A DNA stretch of 64,000 nt from Tricholoma matsutake (lineage: Eukaryota; Basidiomycota; Agaricomycetes; Agaricales; Tricholomataceae), in assembly GCA_026075535.2 (NCBI GenBank), contig AP026538.1, positions 2,232,001 through 2,296,000 of the forward strand. The letters run 5' to 3'. Every line of letters starts with the position of its first letter. Position 1 is the stretch's first letter. The notes under the pieces are model-generated. The model did not search any database. It saw only the letters and a program-made list of their open reading frames with translations, and had not been told where the DNA came from. Shown one piece after another: positions 57,459-64,000 of this stretch. A program made the translations under genes and the position numbers.

Positions 57459-60400
57459 GCCTTGAAGAAGAAATACAAACCAGTCACACAGAAAGTTTGA
57501 CCAGTTATTACTGAACTACCCAATTGATTTCACATCATTCAAACAATCACTGGCAACCCCCTCGAGCGAATGCCAAAACTCAATCCTCACCCCCCATCAT
57601 TTGTCCCTTCTCCCCAATATACACTCAAACACAAAGCTATTATTGACAAAAACCATCCTGGCAATTTTCTATGGCCAGAAGAACGAAAACTTATGCATGA
57701 TTTTATTCGAAATCATGAAATGGGTTTCACATGGACCGAACAAGAACGAGGAAGCTTTCACCCCAACTTCTTTCCTCCTATCAAATTCCCTGTTATTCCT
57801 CACACTCCATGGGTCAAATGTAATATCCCTATACCTCCTGGTCTGTATGAACAGATCTGCGAGATGCTGAAAAAGAAGATAGAAGCAGGAGTATACAAGT
57901 CATCGAACTCGTCGTATCGGTTGTGATGGTTTTGTTTTGCAAAGAAAGATGCGAAATCACTTCAAATTGTTCACAGTCTCGAGCCTCTTAATCAAGTAAT
58001 GATACAGCATCCCGATCCCCGAGCATCTAGCTGAACAATTTGGCAGATGTGCTTGCAGTGGAATGTTGGACTTATATGTCACATTCGACAAAAGGAAAGT
58101 TGCAGAATTATCTCGAGTTCTAACAACATTTCAGACACCTTTTGGAGTGCTTCAAATCATCACCCTACCAATGGGTTGGACAAACTTGGTCCCAATCTTA
58201 CACGACAATGTAACATTTATCCTACAACCCAAAATCCCTCATATCACCATCCCTTACATCGACGACACACCAGTTAAGGGTCCAAAATCAGAATATCGAA
58301 CTATCAGAGGATCTTACGAAATGATTGCCGATAATCCAGGCATTCGACACTTTGTTTGGGAGCATTTCGATAATCTAAATCATATAGTCCAATGCATGAA
58401 GTATTGCAGAGGAACATTTTCTGGTCTGAAACTTTACCTTTGTGTTTCCGACATAATTGTTCTAGGTCATCAATGCAATATTGAAGGTTGTATGGCCGAT
58501 CCCACTCGCATCGCAGCAGTTAGCAAATGGGGGCCTTGTCAAAGCCTTACTGAAGTCAAGGCATTTCTAGGAACTATTGGAGTTTGTCATATCTTTATTC
58601 AAACTTTGCTCAACATGCTACAGCTCTAATACACCTTACACGAAAAGATGTCCCTTTCAATTTCAGACCAAAACAAATCGCAGCACAGGAAGACCTGAAG
58701 CAAGCATTGATCAATTCCCCAGCAATTCGCACTATTGACTACTCATCCGACACCCCAAGTATCCTATCAGTTGATACTTCATACATCGCTATTGGCTTCT
58801 TTCTCATGCAATGTGATCCCAACAACCTTCGAAAATGATATTACAGTTGATTCAGCTTGATCATGCTTAACAACTGTGAATCCCGGTTTTCGCAAGCAAA
58901 ACTCGAACTCTATGGTCTATATTGTACTCTTGGAGCACTTTGATTGTACCTAATAGAGGTCCGAAACCTCATCATTGAAGTCGACGCAAGGTATATCAAA
59001 GGCATGCTCTCAAACCCTGATATCGCACCTAGCGCTAGCATCAGTCGATGGATCGTCTTGATCCTCACTTTTCACTTCATGTTAGTTCATGTCGCAGGTA
59101 CACATCATGGTCCAGACGGACTTTTGAGACATAACAAAAATGATTTCGGAGACTGGATCAACCATCTTCACAGTTTCATTCACCAAATCAATCCCGTTAC
59201 GACTCGACCTTTTACTTCCTATCAAGTTTTGACACTCTCCCTCTCTTCAGATCTCAGTAAGGGGGAGGATCCGACCTATGATGATGTCCCATGAACGAAC
59301 AATGCAAAAAAGGAAGACAATCGCGTTCGAAAATGGTTAGAGGATTTGGTATGACCTACAGATTTATCAGATTCCGAATATGCTACCTTCGTTCAATATT
59401 GCACCGAATTCTTCTTAGATTGCGAGAAACTTTGGAGGAAAGACTTGCATGGAGCTCACAAAATCATTGCAATTCCCAAATGTCGTCTCAAAATCATTTG
59501 TGCAGCTCACGACAATATCGGACACAAAATGGTCTTCATGACAAAAGCTGTTATTTCCCTATGATTTTGGTGGCCTAACATGAAAGCAGACATTGCATGG
59601 TATATTTGCACTTGCCACCTGTGCCAGGTATGACAAACTCGAAATCTCCTTATCCCACCTACCATTGCCACACCCACACCTTTATTCGGCAAAGTCTACA
59701 TCGATACCATGCAAATGCCTCCCTCGAGTGGATTCAAGTATATCGTACAAGGTTGATGTTCACTAATGACTTATCCCGAGTGGTGAAACCTTCGACAAGA
59801 AAATGCCATGACCCTTGGGGACTGGTTCTTCAAAGATATCATTTGTAGATGGGGTTCGCTATACAAAATCGTGAGCGATAATGGATCAGCATTCATCACA
59901 GCATTGGAGTACCTTTCGAAATGATATCATATTAACCACATTTGAATTAGCGGCTACAACTCTCGTGTGAACAGAATCGTCAAACAAGCTCATGTCGATA
60001 TTTGACAATCATTATTCAAAGCAGTCGATGGAGATCAGAGCAAATGGTTGGCTGGAGCACACTCGGTGTTTTGGGCAGAATGAGTTATGGTTCATAGATG
60101 CATGGGTTGCTCTCCTTACTTTGCAATTACAGGATCACACCTCCTAATCCCACTCGACATCTCCGAAGCAACATACCTGCAACCCCCTCCCGATTCTATT
60201 TTATTGACAACCGATCTCATCACTTGAAGAGCAATAGCCCTACAGAAACGATAAGCTGAACTTGAAATTCTCTATTCGAAAGTCTATACTGCTCGACTCG
60301 AAGCTGCAAAATGTTTCGAAGTTGTTCACAAATGAACAATGCACGACTACAACTTCGAAAAAGGTGACCTGGTCCTACTTCACAACACACAAATCGAGAA

Positions 60401-60674
60401 ATCCCTCAATCGCAAGATGCGACCTCGATATTTAGGTCCGCTCATCATCATTGATCAAAACTATGGAGGAGCCTATATCATCTGCGAACTCAATGGATCA
60501 GTATTTCATCGACCAGTCACAGCCTTCTGACTCCTTCCCTATTTTGCACGAAAATCAATTCCCCTGCCACCAAACTTCCTCAATATCGACTCCAAAAGAC
60601 TCGAAAAACTTCGAAACACTTTGAACATCGACAAAGATATTCCCAAAGACCTTCTGGACTTCGAAGACAAATAA
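57459..60674 (+). pseudogene. gypsy-1 pol: RT, RNase H, integrase
   Basis: Segments in order: ALKKKYKPVTQKV, ERMPKLNPHPPSF, FLWPEERKLMHDF, reverse transcriptase (IPIPPGLYEQICEMLKKKIE, QTPFGVLQIITLPMGWTN, LPYIDDTPV as the YIDD box), KDVPFNFRPKQIAAQEDL, RNase H (ILSVDTSYIAIGFFL, VEVDARYIKGML), integrase (CTCHLCQV zinc part, IDTMQMPP, VSDNGSAF) and an MHDYNFEKGDLVLLHN tail, stopping at TAA 60672. I count about 19 in-frame TGA codons and one TAA, essentially all where the family has Arg, plus one frameshift near 58020. This copy cannot make an enzyme. No chromodomain was seen at its end. Confidence 0.9.
59255..59269 (+). promoter_or_regulatory. Second polypurine tract inside pol (central PPT candidate)
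   Basis: CAGTAAGGGGGAGGA here is identical over 15 nt to the tract just before the 3' LTR (62347-62361). It lies between RNase H and integrase. A repeated tract could prime a second plus-strand start, as central tracts do in some retroelements; function here is inferred only from identity and place. Confidence 0.55.
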
Positions 60675-60981
60675 TTATCCCCTTTCTTTGTTCACGATCG
60701 CTTTCCTATGACCTTGATTTCTTTTAGTGTACAATACAAGTTGCAATATCGCATTATAGCATGGTCATGCAAACTCCAAAAGGGTTTTTCGGCCATGATG
60801 ATCTACTGAGCCTTTCCCTTATTCCTTTTTTTCTTTTCTTCTTTCTTTTCCTTCTTACTTTTCTTATTGCTACTTTCGAGACTCACAAAAAATCTAAATT
60901 ACAAAACAGAAAGAATGACACAATCTACTACTCTTCCAACATCTCTTCCACCACTTCTATCTGCCTGCACAAAACCTCCAT

Positions 60982-62213
60982 CTAAACCTTCAACTCTGCC
61001 AACCTCGTCACCAGATATCGACAACGAGTTATGACCTCCTCATCGACATCCTCACCCTCTTCGAAACTATGCGATGCTTTTGCTTTTGCCTTTCCCTTTC
61101 CCTTTGACAACCTCTTTTTCTCCTTCAATGGTTTTGAAGGGCCTGCGACTGGTTCAATGTTGGCGACAGGACCCATGATGCAAATTCGAGGTACTTTCAA
61201 TCCGAAAATAGGTTAGCATACACTATGAGATTATATCGAATGAATTTCGTACCTGGTTTTGGGTGAAAATCCAGTTTCACAACCCTGAATCTTCTCACTT
61301 TGCCTTTGCGAAGTCCCCGTCTCGAGACCCCTTCCCAGTAGCACCCCTGCACTGCCTGAATGCACTTCATGCACTTCGGGGCTCCCTCCTTGACAATGCA
61401 TGATGGCTGGGATATCATCCTAGCACATTGATCGCACTACGACATTGATCAGCACTCTGAAAACCCTTCAAAAACAAAGTGAAAACTCACCGGACCCTCG
61501 AAATCGAGAAGTCCGCCCTCAGCAAACCTCCTCCACTTGCTCTCTACCTTGTCCTCATCATCCTTGCCTCCCTTGATCTCCACTGCCTTCCGCTTCCCAA
61601 TCCTGATTATCAGCAATCCTCCCAAATCTTCTTCCCTGTCCTCCTCTCCAGCCTCTAGCCTCTCGATCGCTTGCGCCTCTGCTGCAAGCTCCACATTTTG
61701 TTGCTGCAGTTCCTCCTTTGACAAAGTTTTAGCATGAAACGCAGCAAGAGCTGTGTTTTGAGTGTCTACCAATGCCCCCCTCCAAGCCTCAATCTTTTCC
61801 TTCTTTGCATCTTCCTCTGCCCTGTGAGCCTCCTCCTCCTCCTCCCGAACCCGTCTCGCTTCCTCTTCCCTTCGCTCTCGCTCTACCTGCTCACTCAGAT
61901 CTGCAAATAACAAGTCTCCCCCCCACAAAAGCCATTTGCATTGAGCCATCAGTTTGAGAAGCTCAAAAACCTCGTCGACGACTTGCTGCACAGTCGAGTC
62001 ACATTCCTTGCCCAAGTTGTCTGCCAGTTCATTGTATTCTGCCTGAACATATTGCATTAGAATCTGGATATCGAATAAGAATCAAAAACTTACCATCTTC
62101 TCATGAAACCCTTTCTCCCACACTTCAAAGTCGAGGTCTTCTGCAACACCACAATTTGGCATTGATTTGGTGTATTCAAGGACTTTGGTATTGAGTTTGG
62201 CGAGAAGAGACAT
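60982..62213 (-). CDS. Intact four-exon antisense gene inside gypsy-1, coiled coil plus Cys-rich motif
   Basis: Exons 62213-62094, 62042-61491, 61436-61253 and 61193-60982 join through GT-AG introns of 51, 54 and 59 bp into an unbroken 355-residue frame (1068 nt with stop). Residues 1-40 are MSLLAKLNTKVLEYTKSM and on. A long charged coiled coil follows (RREEEARRVREEEEEAHRAE and further). Then comes a Cys cluster spanning the third exon (CDQCARMISQPSC ... CMKCIQAVQGCYW) and a Lys-rich, NLS-like KGKGKAKAKA tail. The Cys spacing resembles fungal zinc-cluster-like motifs that I recall from gypsy-linked proteins, so DNA or RNA binding is possible. It lies between the pol stop and the 3' LTR, opposite to pol. 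It has no stops, in contrast to pol. Function unknown. Confidence 0.78.
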
Positions 62214-62346
62214 AACAAAAAGCTAGTGTCAAGAGTTTAGAGGTTGAGGAAGGAGAACGAGAAGTTTTTGAGTTTTGTTTACAGCTTCAACATGATCACA
62301 CATTTTGCACATGACTCCAATCGGCTGACTGGGACAGTCAGGATTT

Positions 62347-62361
62347 CAGTAAGGGGGAGGA
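62347..62361 (+). promoter_or_regulatory. Polypurine tract of gypsy-1
   Basis: CAGTAAGGGGGAGGA directly precedes the TG of the 3' LTR, the place where plus-strand DNA synthesis starts in LTR retrotransposons. Confidence 0.8.
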
Positions 62362-63278
62362 TGATAGGTCCACTGTGTGCTCTAAGCTCTGGGAACATCT
62401 CCAGAGGCATCGACACATGACGCGATTGTGGCGCTTTGACATCTTGATGATATATTGGATCAATGGGGACAGGTACCAGTGATAGATCATGCCTCTAGAC
62501 ATTTCCCTTCTTATCTTCCTTCATTTATTCTATGATTTGCAAAGATTCTCTATTGTTTTATATCTTGCCTCATGTATTCCTCATGTTTTATTTCCTTTTT
62601 AGTATCACTTCTCCCAAACATATATAGCCTTGTACTAGCTACTTAGAAAGACAGAATATATCGTCCTCTCACACCAATCATCTGATTTAAGAGCCATTCT
62701 CTTGAGTCCAAGCATCTCGACTTAGTCTCGAAGTTCAGTGTTTTATGCTGAATTTCCTTGAACTCCTCATACTAGCTTCTCAAAACCATCGCATATCGTC
62801 TATCCTCTCTTGACACCTTTCTACATCTTTATAGTCTATCCTCAGCCACCGTCAAAAGTGTCTTCATCTTCTATAAAGGCCTTCAAACCTCTTCAAACAT
62901 CATTGCACCTCTTTGAACTTCTTTGGACATCATTGCACCTCTTCGAACTTCTTCGAACATTGTCGGACCTCTTTGCACACTCTTTGAACTTCATTACGCT
63001 CTTCGCACACTCCTGAACTTCACTAAAATTCCCTCAAATGCTGTCACAGCGCTTTGTACACTCTCGATCATTATCAAATTTCTCTCGAACCTCATTGCAA
63101 TGCTTCAAATACTTTTGAACCTCATTGCACTTCATCACACACCCTCTAGAGTCGTTTTTATACCCTTGGTTTACAGCGGTGATATTTATTACCACCTTGC
63201 AACCTTCCTCTAACTAGTGTTATACTATTCGAGCCCTTATAGTGGGTTTTGTTTGGGTTTCCTGGTTGAGTATCATCA
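62362..63278 (+). repeat. gypsy-1 3' LTR
   Basis: 917 bp, starting TGATAGGTCC after the purine tract and ending TATCATCA. Compared with the 5' copy, most single-base differences I can see are C/T or G/A. The same TTCGAAC-rich tandem run is present at 62880-63130. Confidence 0.9.
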
Positions 63279-64000
63279 ACAGAGAACTCTACACTTCAGA
63301 GGCATTCATTGAGGCTCACCATGACCTTCAGGATTCTCCCAGAGAGCCAGGATGTAACCTTCAGAGAGTTGTAGTGGGTCTTATGTTTGCCTCAGATGGT
63401 ACTCAGCTCTCAGCGTTCAGCACCGCTAAACTATTCTTGCGATGGGGAACGAGTTGAAGGACAGAAGGTCAAAGCCCTCCTGTCAAGCATTTGAGCACAT
63501 CGCCTATCTAGAGATGGTGAGTAGGACCTCATTAACTTTGCGCTAGTATGTGATCCTCATTCCTTTTTGAATGACAGCTCCCATATGCATTTAAAGCCTT
63601 TGCCACAGAGCACCTGGGTGGAAAGGGCCCAAATGGAGCATTCATGGCCTATTGTCATCAAGAAATCTATAATGCTCAGTGGGAGATCATCCTTGATGAT
63701 GAATTCCTGGAAGCTTATGAGCATGGAATTGTGATTATGTGTTGCGATGGCATTCGGCGTTGCTTTTACCCTCGTATATTTACATATTCTGCAGACTACA
63801 AGGAGAAGTAAGCCAAGATTCTTTTGAATGCTGGTGTCTTTAACTCAAAGTTTCAAAAGAATTCTTATAGCTAGCATTCGTAATCTTGGTCAGTGCCCTT
63901 GTCCTCATTGTCTCATACTGTTAGATCATGTTGCCAATATGGGGATGCATTGAGATATGACACAGTGCAGGACTCTTGCCCGGATTGATGATGCAAAATG

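Larger units (their letters stand above)
46720..63278 (+). mobile_element. gypsy-1: Ty3/gypsy retrotransposon nested in Plavaka
   Basis: LTRs are 46720-47828 and 62362-63278, opening TGATAGGTCC and closing TATCATC(A/G). Flanks ACGG (46716-46719) and ACAG (63279-63282) form a 4-bp target duplication with one G/A difference, and deletion of the element restores the Plavaka frame (A-H-G/R-E-L-Y-T-S). Without the 7.5-kb inner element it is about 9.1 kb. A purine tract (AGTAAGGGGGAGGA) lies just before the 3' LTR. Gag-protease, pol and an antisense spliced gene fill the interior. The same LTR family forms the solo LTR at 1895-2864. Confidence 0.92.
45500..64000 (+). pseudogene. Plavaka-type transposase, split by gypsy-1 and running off the window
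   Basis: Before the insertion (45500-46719): zinc finger CQVC...FSVLQAYTFHKC (about 45585), a basic helix (EKAKEVWQSKKRQ), an intron from about 45823 to 45877-45882, then QLPKRYQDILPEPPAALPPA, FGLFRQYHATHFPGHDP, FLLGEWYWKG and HHRKLVLVIREKI. After it (63279-64000): ELYTSEAFIEAHHDLQDSP, EPGCNLQRVVVGLMFASDGT, an intron near 63520-63588, LPYAFKAFATEHLGGKGPNG, WEIILDDEFLEAYEHGIVI, CCDGIRRCFYPRIFTYSADY, another intron, and SIRNLGQCPCPHC. This order is typical of Plavaka transposases of basidiomycetes (CACTA-related). The catalytic end lies beyond the window. A one-base break near 63430 also affects the frame. Confidence 0.88.

Noticed and set aside
1712..60530. UGA reassigned to Arg in this organism
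   Set aside because: TGA serves as a natural terminator in several frames here (e.g. pogo end at 15260, gypsy-3 gag end), and CpG deamination explains the pattern with no new biology; kept only as a testable alternative.

Overview
The window reads as a transposon-dense, gene-poor region of a filamentous basidiomycete genome, most likely an Agaricomycete. Evidence: GT-AG introns of about 50-60 bp, a Plavaka-type transposase, chromodomain Ty3/gypsy elements, a pogo/DDE_1 transposase, a Tc1/mariner-like DDE transposase, and several large protein families that I recall only from Agaricomycetes. No rRNA, tRNA or prokaryotic feature was found. Family names rest on motif recognition and memory of the families; no search was run.

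Layout. 1-3.9 kb: repeats, then a Tc1/mariner-like transposase pseudogene (1712-3873) split by a reverse-oriented solo LTR (1895-2864). 3.9-5.3 kb: a decayed gene of an Agaricomycete family of unknown function. 5.3-13.6 kb: low-complexity DNA, a gypsy pol relic (7.4-8.7 kb), an integrase-like scrap (12.2 kb) and tandem repeats (13.05-13.57 kb). 13.64-15.26 kb: a pogo-like transposase body. 15.8-17.5 kb: a zinc-finger/GGWR-family gene. 18.1-20.0 kb: an unrecognised gene with a duplicated 3' end. 20.2-20.85 kb: a pogo N-terminus on the other strand. 21.6-29.15 kb: a TET/JBP-like 2OG-Fe(II) dioxygenase gene cut by a complete gypsy element (21994-27917). 29.6-34.9 kb: an unrecognised repeat-rich gene. 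35.0-43.8 kb: a Ulp1-type SUMO protease, a sirtuin, a BAH-PHD protein and a very large Agaricomycete protein. 43.8-44.7 kb: an array of 27-bp palindromes. 45.5-64 kb: a three-layer nest, with a Plavaka transposase gene holding gypsy-1 (46720-63278), which holds gypsy-2 (49983-57458).

How it fits together. The 21.6-43.8 kb block brings together genes whose families act on chromatin: 5-methylcytosine oxidation (TET/JBP), deSUMOylation (Ulp1), deacetylation (sirtuin) and chromatin reading (BAH-PHD). A 27-bp palindrome lies between the divergent genes at 34.96 kb and about 13 times upstream of the large gene at 43.8-44.7 kb, which suggests shared regulation or a transposase/cargo recognition site. 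Around this block, nearly every in-frame stop in the decayed elements is TGA at a position where an Arg codon is expected. That is the mark of CGA-to-TGA, i.e. CpG deamination, and so of cytosine methylation. The sirtuin and BAH-PHD frames are far better preserved. A second well-preserved item is a four-exon antisense gene (62213-60982) between the pol stop and the 3' LTR of the otherwise decayed gypsy-1.
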